Shown one piece after another: positions 44,272 through 52,189 of a DNA stretch of 64,000 bases. The notes under the pieces were generated by a model. That model was not told the origin of the DNA. It did not search any database and was given only the letters and a program-made list of their open reading frames with translations. Every line of letters starts with the position of its first letter. The first letter of the stretch is position 1. Made by a program: the position numbers and the translations under genes. This DNA comes from Anaerolineae bacterium (GTDB taxonomy: Bacteria > Chloroflexota > Anaerolineae > 4572-78 > J111): the NCBI GenBank assembly GCA_023151115.1, contig JAKLJP010000005.1, positions 124,001 through 188,000 on the forward strand. Reading direction: 5' to 3'.

Positions 44272-45783
44272 TCAATCCCGAAACACCACCGGGGCCTGGA
44301 TGGCGTCGGTGGCTTCGGAGACCTGCATCGTCCCGCCCGAAACGGTCAGGTGCGGCCCACAAACGAGGGTTTCAGCCTGATGGCGCAAAAAGAAAACCCG
44401 TAAGCGGGTAGTTCCCTGCCGCATCAGTCTAACCTCGTTGGCGGGGTCAAGGTAGGCCAGGTCTATCTGCGCCGAAGGAACGACGCGCTGCGCCACCACC
44501 GGCCAGGGCAGGGCCAGGGCCTCGGTTAATATCGTGCGCCAGCTTTCGGCGCTGCAATGGCGGCCCACCCGTAAGCTGCGCCCACCCCAGGCCTGGTTGT
44601 CGCCGTCAAAGCCGGCATATTTGATAAGCCAGTCATCTTTTTGGTCAATGATATCAGCTACGGTTTCCGGCTGCAACAGCCGTGTTTCGGGAATCGAGCT
44701 ATCCAGCACGGCCAGGGCATCGGGCTGGGCAGCGGCAACTTGCTCGCGTACCACCGGCAAATTCAGGGCGGCCAGGATGGTTTTGCTGTCCAAAATGAAC
44801 ATAGCCGGGTTGAGCAAGGTCGCGCCTTTGGCCTGCCACTGGATAAAATAGTGGAGCTTCTCCGGGGTGAAACAGTCAAAATAACCAAAACGAAAGACCA
44901 CTGCCTCGCCTACCTCGTCCGGCCAACCGGCAGCGTCAGGGTAGATAAAAGGCTCGAAACCGTAATCACCGATGCGGGCCAGCATATCGTCGAAGTGCCA
45001 GGTGATCAGTTTTTCCTTGATGCCAAACTCCGGCGACTGCCAGCGCCGGCCCTGATTTACTTCGGCGGCCATCGTGGCAATAGGCACATCATACAACACG
45101 CGCCCGCGTCCGCCAATTTCGGCCAGGGCGCGACAGAAGGCTAACTGTTCAAACAGAAATTCGCTCCACTGCTCGGTGCCAACAAACAACAGTTCCCGCC
45201 CTTGCAGGTAACGGGCAAAGCCGGCGGCCAAATCGGTGGGCAGGCCGTAACCCACCTGCATGGCGTGAGCATAGCCGTGGGCCGAAGGGCAGATTTCCAG
45301 TTCGGTGGCGATGAAGCGTGGTGCGTGGTGCGTGGTGCGTGATGCGTCTTGCGTCTTGCGTCTTGCGTCTTGCGTGTTAGGTGTTATAGTCTGAGGTTGT
45401 GAAATGAGTTCGGGGGTGAGGATAAGTTGGAAATCGGGGCGCACGGACTCCACTCGGCCCTGGCTCATGAGGCGGGGAATGGTGGGTGGGACTTTGTAAT
45501 TCAGCAGGGCATCGAGACCACCTTTGACTCCGGGGGGAGTCCCATAAAGACCCGTCGCCACGTCGAAGAGCACAAAAATCGCCCGGCCAATCGCCGCCAG
45601 GTCGGCAGCGGCTTGAGCAGGTAAGACAAAGGGCTCGGCGGCCGGCAGCCACCAGGCCCCTTCGAGTCCGGCCAAGCTAATGCCGGTGGCGCGCATGCGT
45701 TGGCGAAGCAGAGCGAAGTCTTGAGTCAATTTAACTCCGGCCGGTATTTGTGCTTCAAGCGCCGGGCCAGCGATTTTTCCCAC
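44272..45783 (-). CDS. Putative ATP-grasp-type protein, probably 5'-frameshifted
   Basis: The open frame gives 503 residues from a GTG with a badly spaced ribosome site. The C-terminal half (about 330-480) looks ATP-grasp-like: DWLIKYAGFDGDNQAWGGRS, VVAQRVVPS and RVFFLRHQAE. The substrate is unknown; glutathionylspermidine-synthetase-like ligases are the nearest pattern I can suggest. A word-type repeat at 45315-45378 is translated in frame as QDARRKTQDASRTTHHAPR near residues 137-157. A better start lies in another frame at 45836, so a one-base shift near 45740 probably separates the true N-terminus. Confidence 0.55.
   Translation of the reverse strand: MGKIAGPALEAQIPAGVKLTQDFALLRQRMRATGISLAGLEGAWWLPAAEPFVLPAQAAADLAAIGRAIFVLFDVATGLYGTPPGVKGGLDALLNYKVPPTIPRLMSQGRVESVRPDFQLILTPELISQPQTITPNTQDARRKTQDASRTTHHAPRFIATELEICPSAHGYAHAMQVGYGLPTDLAAGFARYLQGRELLFVGTEQWSEFLFEQLAFCRALAEIGGRGRVLYDVPIATMAAEVNQGRRWQSPEFGIKEKLITWHFDDMLARIGDYGFEPFIYPDAAGWPDEVGEAVVFRFGYFDCFTPEKLHYFIQWQAKGATLLNPAMFILDSKTILAALNLPVVREQVAAAQPDALAVLDSSIPETRLLQPETVADIIDQKDDWLIKYAGFDGDNQAWGGRSLRVGRHCSAESWRTILTEALALPWPVVAQRVVPSAQIDLAYLDPANEVRLMRQGTTRLRVFFLRHQAETLVCGPHLTVSGGTMQVSEATDAIQAPVVFRD
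45315..45378. repeat. Word-type repeat translated inside the ATP-grasp-like gene
   Basis: Tandem GCGTGGT words followed by tandem GCGTCTT words, both seen elsewhere as intergenic arms (40599, 21834). Here they stay in frame and encode a basic insert. Confidence 0.8.
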
Positions 45784-45836
45784 AGCTCCGGCTGCTGCTG
45801 CAAAGGTTGATGCTCAAGATCAACATAGACCAGCAT
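45726..45836 (-). pseudogene. Likely displaced 5' end of the ATP-grasp-like gene
   Basis: An ATG at 45836 has AGGGGG five bases upstream and encodes MLVYVDLEHQPLQQQPEL and on to 36 residues, stopping at TGA 45726-45728. It overlaps the first codons of the 503-residue frame, which has a poor start. A single-base indel around 45735-45760 would join them. It could also be a short leader peptide. Confidence 0.45.
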
Positions 45837-46213
45837 TTTTACCCCCTACTTCTTTTTTTGGCGTAATTTGAAATTACATCACTGATGATACCCTATTCTG
45901 GGCCAACCTTCAAGGGGGCAACTTTAAAAAATTCCTATCGCAATCGGTTTTGCTTTGACAAAGTTATGACTCTTCTTTAAAATCTTTGGCGCGGGTGATC
46001 CCCATGATAACTCCAAGATTTTACGGCATTAACGGATTTAATTTTCTTGGAACTGTCTAAAAAAGGTTTAATGGTGGACGATAGTTCAACGGTCAGTACC
46101 AGGGGACAGCGGTCCCTTTGCCCCCGGTTGCTGACTCAACCAATCAAATAACCCCCGGTTGGCGGTCCAGCGTTAAGCGCCTCCGGGTTGTTGACCATAA
46201 ACGGAGGTGTTCT
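45837..46213. other. 377-bp divergent intergenic region with mgtE leader
   Basis: Between the divergent ATP-grasp-like and mgtE genes. The left part is AT-rich with no gene; the right part (46091-46199) is a structured leader, listed separately. Confidence 0.7.
46091..46199 (+). promoter_or_regulatory. Structured mgtE leader, candidate Mg-responsive element
   Basis: Hairpin 1: GTCAG (46092-46096) pairs with CTGAC (46131-46135), with inner ACC/GGT and GGGG/CCCC. Hairpin 2: AACCC (46150-46154) pairs with GGGTT (46185-46189), with inner GG/CC and GGCG/CGCC. An exclusive alternative pairs GGTCAGTA (46091-46098) with TGTTGACC (46189-46196), just before the GGAGG ribosome site; GGTTG/CAACC (46126-46130 with 46137-46141) competes as well. 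I do not see the M-box consensus. Confidence 0.45.
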
Positions 46214-47563
46214 ATGGACCAAGTAATCCTCGAAGATGTGCTGGAACAGTTGCGTTCAGCCCTGGAAGCAAATGATCTGGCCACTGCCTCAACCATTATC
46301 GAGGAACTCCGCCCGGCCGATCAGGCTGACCTCTTTTGGGAACTAGACGAAGACGAGCAAACCGCCCTACTGCCGGAGTTAAATCCGGCCGATGCGGCTG
46401 ATATTTTAGAGGAACTCTACGACGAAGATGTCGTAGAGCTGGCCGAACAGCTACCCCTGGACAAACTCATCCAGATTGTCAACGAAATGGAGCCGGATGA
46501 GGCCGCCGATTTGCTGGACGATCTGGAACCGGAGCAGGCCCAGGCTATCCTGGCCCAGATAGAATCGGCCATCGAGGTCAAATCGCTGGCGCATTATGAG
46601 GACGATACCGCCGGCGGTTTGATGACCTCGGCCTACATTCCGCTGTGGCGGCGCATGACGGCCCAACAAGCCATTGACGCTATCCGCGCCTGGCGGCCCG
46701 ACGAAGAAACCATCTATTATCTTTTTGTCACCGACGCCCTCAAGCGGCTGGTCGGGGTGGTCAACCTGCGCCAATTAATTGTAGCTGATCCCGCGACCCC
46801 CATCACCGAAATCATGGATACTGATGTGGTTTATGTCTACACCGATACCGACCAGGAAGAGTGCGCCGATTTGATGCAGCGGTACGATTTGCTGGCCCTG
46901 CCGGTAGTGGATGAACACAAGACCCTGCTCGGTATTATCACCGTTGACGATCTGGTGGATGTCATTCAAAGCGAGGCCGGTGAAGATATGCAGCGAATGG
47001 GTGGGGCCGAACCGCTGGACCGGGGTTATCTCGATACCAGCATTTTGGCAATTACCCGCAAACGGATTGGCTGGTTATTGCTCCTATTTATCACCGCTAC
47101 CCTGACCGGCCTGGTCATGGACTCGTTCCAGGATGAATTGGCGGCCATGGTGGCGTTGGGCATTTTTATTCCTATGCTAATTGGCACCGGCGGCAACGCC
47201 GGCTCCCAAACCACCGCTACTATTATCCACGCCATGGCCATCGGTGATATAGATTGGAACGATGCCTGGCATGTCTGGCTGCACGAAATACGTATCGGCG
47301 TGGTACTGGGGATGGGGATGGCCCTGGTCGCTTACGGCCTGGCCGTATTTTGGACCCAGGATCACCGGCTGGCTTTGACGGTCGCCGCCTCCATTGCCGG
47401 GATTGTGTTATGGGCCACCGGAGCCGGCTCGCTGCTGCCGCTGATAGCGGCTCGTGTGGGCATTGACCCCACCGTTGTTTCCGGCCCGGTGATGAGCACC
47501 CTGGTGGATGCCACCGGTTTGTTTATCTATTTTACCATCGCTCGGATTATTTTGGGGCTGTGA
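46214..47563 (+). CDS. mgtE: MgtE-family Mg2+ transporter
   Basis: The ATG at 46214 (MDQVILEDVL) has GGAGGTGTTCT upstream and gives 449 residues, the usual length. Domains: acidic superhelical N-domain (about 1-125) with repeated ADLFWELDEDEQTALLPEL-type units, paired CBS domains (about 130-255), a connecting helix, and five membrane helices (about 283-449) with GIFIPMLIGTGGNAGSQTTA, the selectivity-filter region of MgtE. In known MgtE the N and CBS domains close the pore when cytoplasmic Mg2+ is high. The structured leader suggests added RNA-level control. Confidence 0.95.
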   Translation: MDQVILEDVLEQLRSALEANDLATASTIIEELRPADQADLFWELDEDEQTALLPELNPADAADILEELYDEDVVELAEQLPLDKLIQIVNEMEPDEAADLLDDLEPEQAQAILAQIESAIEVKSLAHYEDDTAGGLMTSAYIPLWRRMTAQQAIDAIRAWRPDEETIYYLFVTDALKRLVGVVNLRQLIVADPATPITEIMDTDVVYVYTDTDQEECADLMQRYDLLALPVVDEHKTLLGIITVDDLVDVIQSEAGEDMQRMGGAEPLDRGYLDTSILAITRKRIGWLLLLFITATLTGLVMDSFQDELAAMVALGIFIPMLIGTGGNAGSQTTATIIHAMAIGDIDWNDAWHVWLHEIRIGVVLGMGMALVAYGLAVFWTQDHRLALTVAASIAGIVLWATGAGSLLPLIAARVGIDPTVVSGPVMSTLVDATGLFIYFTIARIILGL

Positions 47564-47698
47564 GAAGAGGCGAGGACGCGAGGACACCGGGACACAGAGA
47601 CACCATTATACTTTCGTCTCCTCGCCTCTTCGCTTCACGCTTCACGCCTCACATATCACGCCTCACACCTCACGTTTTACGTTTTACGTTTTACGTGT
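47563..47698. repeat. Word-type repeat block between mgtE and the next gene
   Basis: GAAGAGGCGAGGACGCGAGG (47563-47582) faces CTCCTCGCCTCTTC (47618-47631), then tandem TTCACGCC/CACGCCTC and GTTTTAC words. The hairpin lies just after the mgtE stop. The last TTTACG may serve as -35 for TATAAT at 47701-47706. Confidence 0.65.
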
Positions 47699-47700
47699 GG

Positions 47701-47706
47701 TATAAT
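47701..47706 (+). promoter_or_regulatory. Candidate -10 box for the GT-C-like gene
   Basis: TATAAT at 47701-47706, with TTTACG about 17 bases upstream provided by the word repeat. The TTG start follows 20 bases later. Confidence 0.45.
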
Positions 47707-47726
47707 CTGGCCTGGCAAGCAGGGCT

Positions 47727-49088
47727 TTGAAAAAATCCTTCGACGTTCTCATTTTAGTGATCCTCGTTATTGCCAGAGTTCGGATTGACACCCTGGCCGA
47801 TTTGGTGCTGCCTCAACGTCATGAAGACGTGCGCCGGCTGGTGGCCGGTTGGTGGCCGGCGACCAGCCTGGACCGTCTGGCGCACCCGGAGACCGACCCG
47901 GTCAGTCTGATGCTGATTGTCACGGCCTTTGGGCTGCTGGTGGTCTACGGGGTGGTTGACAGTTTTGAGGAGGAACGGCGGGCCAAAACGATTTATCGGT
48001 TGAAGCTGGCCCTCATTTACGGCATCATCGCTCTGCTGGTTTTTGGCAAAACAATTTTGCTGATCAACCTGCGCCACCTGAGTGGGCCGGCCAGCTATGC
48101 CCACGATGGGGGCGTGATTCAAACCGAAGCGACCATTGCCTACTTTCTCCAGGGTCTTAACCCTTACGTCGAGGATTACGTGGACACGCCCATGGCCGAG
48201 TGGGGTTTCGACGAGTACCGCACGGCGCTGTACCATTACCCTTACCTGCCCTGGACCTTTATTTTTTCAGCCCCATTTTATCTGTTGAGCCGGGGGCTGC
48301 TGGGCTGGTTTGACGAGCGCATGGTTTACCTGCTGCTCTTTGCTTTAACCTTAGTGCTAACGCAGCAGCTTGTCGGCGGGCGGCGAGAAAAATTAATCGC
48401 CCTGGCCCTGGTGGGACTCAACCCCATTCTGGCCGTCAGCGTGATTTTTGGCGAGAACGACCCGTTTGTGTTTTTCTGGATTGTGCTGGCGTTGTGGCTG
48501 GTTGGTTCCACCTCTCCAGGCCGGCGGCTGGCGGCTTCTGCCGCGTTGGGACTGGCCTGGGCCAGCAAGCCGACGGCCTGGTTTTTAGCGCCCTTCTGGC
48601 TGCTTTACCTGCTGCGGGAGGGCTGGGGTGGGCGAAGCTGGCCTGAGCGAATGGTCACGCTCTGGCGGCAAGCCTGGCCGCTGCCGGTCGTTTTTGGCTT
48701 GTGTACCCTGCCCTGGTTTGTGTGGAATCCTGAGGCCATGATTGACGATGTCTGGCGCTGGTCGGCCGGGCAGGGGCCGACCGGCTATCAAATCTGGGGT
48801 TGGGGGGCCAGCAACCTGGTCCTGGCTTTGGGTGGGGTGGCAGACCGCTTTCAGTATTGGCCCTTTATCATCCCTGAGCTGCTCATCGGCGGGCCGCTGT
48901 TGTGGTTTTTGCTGCGCCGGCAGCTTCGGCATAACACGATGGGAACCATGTTATATGGTTACGGGATATTGCTGCTGGTCTTTTTTTTCGTGTCTCGTTT
49001 TCTCCAGCCGAATTACCTGGGCTATCTGGCGGCGGTGTTGACCCTGGCGTTTCTGGCGGAAGAGAGGCGAGGAGGCTCTGAGACGTGA
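47727..49088 (+). CDS. GT-C-like polytopic membrane protein (mannosyltransferase-like)
   Basis: This 453-residue protein starts at TTG. It has about ten to twelve membrane helices, a large early extracytoplasmic loop with DGGVIQTEATIAYFLQGLNPY and YHYPYLPW, and a GENDPFVFFW segment. The pattern resembles lipid-linked-sugar glycosyltransferases of the GT-C fold, with the catalytic acid in the first long loop. Donor and acceptor are unknown. Its last residues (EERRGGSET) are encoded by a word-type hairpin. Confidence 0.75.
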   Translation: MKKSFDVLILVILVIARVRIDTLADLVLPQRHEDVRRLVAGWWPATSLDRLAHPETDPVSLMLIVTAFGLLVVYGVVDSFEEERRAKTIYRLKLALIYGIIALLVFGKTILLINLRHLSGPASYAHDGGVIQTEATIAYFLQGLNPYVEDYVDTPMAEWGFDEYRTALYHYPYLPWTFIFSAPFYLLSRGLLGWFDERMVYLLLFALTLVLTQQLVGGRREKLIALALVGLNPILAVSVIFGENDPFVFFWIVLALWLVGSTSPGRRLAASAALGLAWASKPTAWFLAPFWLLYLLREGWGGRSWPERMVTLWRQAWPLPVVFGLCTLPWFVWNPEAMIDDVWRWSAGQGPTGYQIWGWGASNLVLALGGVADRFQYWPFIIPELLIGGPLLWFLLRRQLRHNTMGTMLYGYGILLLVFFFVSRFLQPNYLGYLAAVLTLAFLAEERRGGSET

Positions 49089-49123
49089 GGCGAAGAAGTT
49101 CTTCGCCTCCTCGCCTCAGAGCC
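49074..49123 (+). terminator. Word-type hairpin at the 3' end of the GT-C-like gene
   Basis: GGCTCTGAG..GAGGCGAAGAA faces TTCTTCGCCTC..CTCAGAGCC. It could end the upstream transcript, although there is no clear U-tract. Confidence 0.5.
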
Positions 49124-49173
49124 GAAGGCCCCCTGTGGGCGAGTCATCGTATCTTTATTTTTAAGGAGTCACA

Positions 49174-49632
49174 ATGCTTAACGAAAAAGAAATGGCCCCC
49201 GATTTTGAGTTGCTCGACGATACGGGCAAGCCAACGAAGTTATCGGATTTTAGGGGCAAACGAGTCGTATTGTACTTTTTTCCCAAAGCTATGACCAGTG
49301 GCTGAACGGTTCAAGCCCAGGGAATCCGTGATGATTTCTCACAATATCAAGAAGCCGATGTGATCGTCCTGGGCGTCAGCCCGGATACGGTGAAGGATCA
49401 GGCCAAGTTTAAGGCCAAAGAGAATTTACCCTACCTGTTATTAGCCGACGAAAATCACGAAGTGGCCGAGTTGTATGGGGTCTGGGTGGAAAAATCCATG
49501 TACGGCAAAAAGTTCTGGGGGGTGGAGCGAACCACCTTTTTGATTGGGGCCGGCGGCGTGATCGAAAAGATTTTCCGCAAGGTCAAACCAGAAACTCACA
49601 GCGAGCAGATATTGGCCGCGTTGAAGGAATAA
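49174..49632 (+). CDS. bcp: Bcp/PrxQ-type peroxiredoxin with predicted selenocysteine (in-frame TGA)
   Basis: ATG at 49174 has AAGGAG eight bases upstream. Reading through TGA 49303-49305 gives 152 residues typical of Bcp/PrxQ: APDFELLDDTGKPTKLSDFRG, VLYFFPKAMTSG-U-TVQAQGIRDDF and ADENHEVAELYGVW. The TGA is codon 44, exactly where this family has the peroxidatic cysteine (PxDxTPGCT). Sequence on both sides stays conserved and in frame, which argues for selenocysteine and not decay. A hairpin directly after the TGA (ACGGTTC, nine-base loop, GAA-T-CCGT; 49306-49329) is a SECIS candidate. The protein has no cysteine, so reduction must come from an outside thiol; the glutaredoxin-like protein at 51062 is a possible partner. 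It would reduce H2O2 or organic peroxides. Confidence 0.85.
49306..49329 (+). promoter_or_regulatory. Candidate bacterial SECIS hairpin
   Basis: ACGG-TTC pairs with GAA-(T)-CCGT, seven base pairs with one bulge, around loop AAGCCCAGG. It begins immediately after the TGA, closer than in E. coli fdhF, so the exact functional fold is uncertain. Confidence 0.5.
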
Positions 49633-49640
49633 CGGAACTG

Positions 49641-50351
49641 ATGGAAGAAGCCTCTAAAATAATCCCTCGCCCAGACTGGCGCGACAGCCTGACATGGTAC
49701 ACCCACGAGACCACCTTTTGCCGGACTATTAAATTTTTAGGCGGGCTTTATTTCCATGCGGTGGCTGACGTGGAGCGGATCGGTTTTGAAAACTTTCCGG
49801 CAACGGGGCCATGTATTTTGGCGGCGAATCACATCAGCAATATGGATGTGATTTACGTGGGCCTGCATGCGCCCCGCCATCCCCACTTTATGGCCAAGGT
49901 AGAGTTGTACAAAAACCCTATCTTTGCCTGGGCTATCCGGCTGTGCGGCTCGTTTCCGGTGCATCGGGGTGAAAATGATGCCTGGGCGCTGCGGCAGGCG
50001 GGCCGGGTTTTGGAAGCAGGCCAGATTTTGTGCATGTTCCCCGAGGGGACGCGCAGCAAAGGCAAGGCTCAGTTGCGCCGGGGCAAGGTAGGGGCGGTCA
50101 AGCTGGCGCTCGATTATCGGGTACCGATCGTGCCGGTGGCTATCAGCGGTACCGAAAAGTTTGGCTTTAAGGGTTGGAAAGGTAACAAAATCAGAATGGA
50201 GGCCGGCCCCCCGCTCGATATGGTAGCCCTGGCCGGTTCGACGGCTTATGAGGGGGATACGCTGCGCCGACTGACCGAAGTGTTAATGCAGCGCATTGCC
50301 GCTATGTTACCGCCCGCTTATCGGGGTATCTACGCGGGAGGCGCGAGCTAA
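49641..50351 (+). CDS. plsC: 1-acyl-glycerol-3-phosphate acyltransferase (PlsC family)
   Basis: This 236-residue protein has the catalytic NHISNMD (HX4D-type) near residue 62 and the FPEGTRSKG acceptor motif near 133, with VPIVPVAISGTE after it. It transfers an acyl group to lysophosphatidate at the membrane. It follows the peroxiredoxin gene by 8 bp. Its last 45 bases overlap the 3' end of the convergent DUF2085 gene. Confidence 0.92.
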   Translation: MEEASKIIPRPDWRDSLTWYTHETTFCRTIKFLGGLYFHAVADVERIGFENFPATGPCILAANHISNMDVIYVGLHAPRHPHFMAKVELYKNPIFAWAIRLCGSFPVHRGENDAWALRQAGRVLEAGQILCMFPEGTRSKGKAQLRRGKVGAVKLALDYRVPIVPVAISGTEKFGFKGWKGNKIRMEAGPPLDMVALAGSTAYEGDTLRRLTEVLMQRIAAMLPPAYRGIYAGGAS

Positions 50352-51065
50352 TTTGTCGCTGATCTGTTGGCGAATATCCTGAAACGCATCTTCCAGATAG
50401 GGGTAGGCCAGCCACACCGAGGCCAGGCCAAAAATCACTCCAGAAATGGTGCGTCGAAACAGGTCGCTTTGATAAGGGCCAAAATATTTCAAGTAGATCA
50501 GCGCCAGGGGACCGGCCAAAAAATAGAGATAGCTGTGCCAGGTGAGATACCTGAACCAATGCAGAATGGCGCTGGTAAGGCCCAGCGCAATCAGGCCGAT
50601 GGCCCACAGCGCGCCCATCGAGACGCCGCTGGCCAGCCAATCGCTGGCGAGCTGCATGCCGGCATCCAGGGCAATCGGCCACAGAAAAAAAACATACCAG
50701 CGAACCTGGGGCGGTTTCAGATGAGGCCGCACCAATCCGTAGCCCAGGCCGCCCAGCAGAAAAGCCGCATAAATGGCTACATCGCGGTGGCAAATGGCGA
50801 CTTGTTCGCCCAGAATAAAATAGGACCGTGAAGGCAGTTGGTGGCAGGTGGCCCGGTACAGATTATAAAGAATATTGGCCGCATCGGTGTAACCATAGGC
50901 CAATAATAGGGGGGCTAAAAAAGGCAGGCCAACGTAAAGAAAAAAGAAGGTATTAAAGACGGCCAACCAGTGATGGGCCAGCCACAAAATCCGCCGGTTC
51001 GCCCACAGAGTCAGCTCGCGGGCCGGCCCGGTGACCGGGCGGCGGTGGGAGACTTCGGGGGTCAT
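50307..51065 (-). CDS. DUF2085 membrane protein
   Basis: This 252-residue protein has about six membrane helices. The DUF2085 hallmark is ATCHQLPSRSYFILGEQVAICHRDVAIY: CHQ and CHRD within a predicted membrane-proximal loop. Its role is unknown; the cysteine/histidine pairs could bind metal. The ATG overlaps the stop of the glutaredoxin-like gene as ATGA. Confidence 0.9.
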   Translation of the reverse strand: MTPEVSHRRPVTGPARELTLWANRRILWLAHHWLAVFNTFFFLYVGLPFLAPLLLAYGYTDAANILYNLYRATCHQLPSRSYFILGEQVAICHRDVAIYAAFLLGGLGYGLVRPHLKPPQVRWYVFFLWPIALDAGMQLASDWLASGVSMGALWAIGLIALGLTSAILHWFRYLTWHSYLYFLAGPLALIYLKYFGPYQSDLFRRTISGVIFGLASVWLAYPYLEDAFQDIRQQISDKLARASRVDTPISGR

Positions 51066-51334
51066 AAATCAGGGGGTTGCGCCGGGGATGGGTTGGTGAG
51101 AAAGGCTTTAACATCGGCCAGGGTGAAAGGCCAGTCGAGTTCAGCCCCGTTTTGAGGCCGGCCCAGAACCGGGATGCGGTCGGTGTATTTGCTGCGAAGA
51201 TGGCTGTTATGGGCGTGAGAAATGTCTACCAAATCAATTTCGAGCGGGATGTCGAGGGTGAGTTCCATTAACATCATATAGGCATCCTGGCACAAATGGC
51301 AGTTTAGTTTGGTATACAAGATTATTTTTTCCAT
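51062..51334 (-). CDS. Glutaredoxin-like protein
   Basis: This 90-residue protein has a thioredoxin fold of the glutaredoxin-like (DUF836-type) group with CHLC at residues 12-15 and the cis-proline in RIPVLG. It probably shuttles dithiol/disulfide equivalents. The ATG follows TATAAT by seven bases, so its mRNA may be leaderless. It is coupled to the DUF2085 gene and lies near the selenocysteine peroxiredoxin. Confidence 0.9.
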   Translation of the reverse strand: MEKIILYTKLNCHLCQDAYMMLMELTLDIPLEIDLVDISHAHNSHLRSKYTDRIPVLGRPQNGAELDWPFTLADVKAFLTNPSPAQPPDL

Positions 51335-51341
51335 AGCTCAT

Positions 51342-51347
51342 ATTATA
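51342..51347 (-). promoter_or_regulatory. -10 box suggesting a leaderless glutaredoxin-like mRNA
   Basis: On the minus strand TATAAT ends at 51342 and the ATG starts at 51334, leaving seven bases, so transcription should begin at or next to the ATG. There is no ribosome site. Confidence 0.5.
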
Positions 51348-51350
51348 CAC

Positions 51351-51383
51351 AAAAAGCCGGAGATGCAATACCCTCCGGCCTTT
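51351..51383 (-). terminator. Intrinsic terminator after ccdA
   Basis: On the minus strand AAAGGCCGGAG and CTCCGGCTTTTT form a stem with a ten-base loop followed by five U, 18 bases after the ccdA stop. Confidence 0.8.
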
Positions 51384-51400
51384 CTGTTAATTGTCCCAAC

Positions 51401-52135
51401 CTAAATGTTTTCGAGCAGCCAGGCCGGGGCCAATTGATTGGCGATGGTATTAAAATAGGTAAAGGTGCCGGTCAGCAGCATGACCCCGATGAGAATGATA
51501 AAGGCGCCGCTGACCCGCTCGATCAGGCCCATGTGGCGGTTGAGTTTTTTAAGTTGGCTGGTTGCGGCGGTCAGCATCCAGGCGGTAATTAGAAACGGTA
51601 CGGCTAAACCCATAGAGTAAACAAAGAGATATGACATTGCCAGCCCGACATTTTGCCCCTGAATAGCTAAAGTTAGAATAGCGCCCAGCAGCGGGCCAAT
51701 GCAAGGGGTCCAACCCGCCGCAAAGGTCATCCCCACCAAGACACTGCGAGCGTAGCTGGGGGTCTGGCCATAACCGTACTCCATTTTCTTTTGGATATTG
51801 AAGATGGGAATGGTAATCACCCCCATAATATGCAGCCCAAAAATAATCAACAGCAGGCCGCCAACCCAGACCATATAATCAGCAACCTTGCCCAACGCTC
51901 CGCCCAAAAAGCCGGCCGGTGCGCCGAAAACCACCACAAACACAAAGGTAAATCCGGCCACAAACAGGAGGGCGTGGGTAAAGACGTAACTCCGTGGCGG
52001 CGCTTCCTCTCCTGCCAGCGTTGAACCGCTCAAATAACCCAGGTAAACCGGGATGAGCGGCAAAACACACGGGGAAATAAAGGATAACAATCCGGCGATG
52101 AAAGCGGCAAAAACAGTGATATTTTCGATGCCCAT
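51401..52135 (-). CDS. ccdA: CcdA-type thiol:disulfide interchange membrane protein
   Basis: The ATG at 52135 (MGIENITVFA) with AAGGAA upstream gives 244 residues and six membrane helices. The paired redox cysteines are in LSFISPCVLPLIPVY (about 23) and AAGWTPCIGPLLG (about 141). It carries electrons from cytoplasmic thioredoxin across the membrane to reduce apocytochrome or CcmG. It is last in the ccm run and ends at a clear terminator. Confidence 0.95.
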   Translation of the reverse strand: MGIENITVFAAFIAGLLSFISPCVLPLIPVYLGYLSGSTLAGEEAPPRSYVFTHALLFVAGFTFVFVVVFGAPAGFLGGALGKVADYMVWVGGLLLIIFGLHIMGVITIPIFNIQKKMEYGYGQTPSYARSVLVGMTFAAGWTPCIGPLLGAILTLAIQGQNVGLAMSYLFVYSMGLAVPFLITAWMLTAATSQLKKLNRHMGLIERVSGAFIILIGVMLLTGTFTYFNTIANQLAPAWLLENI

Positions 52136-52189
52136 AAGTAATTTCCTTTTAGGTAGTTCCGGGAAACAGTTATTCAATCCGTATTACTT

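Noticed and set aside
45315..45378. Possible CRISPR-like tandem repeat
   Set aside because: Units are only 7 bases with no spacers, and no cas gene is present.
46091..46199. M-box (ykoK) riboswitch
   Set aside because: The leader is structured, but I cannot find the M-box consensus segments; left as an unclassified candidate.
49085..49632. Two separate short genes flanking TGA 49303
   Set aside because: Together they form one Bcp/PrxQ protein; the TGA is at the catalytic position, so a single selenoprotein frame is preferred.
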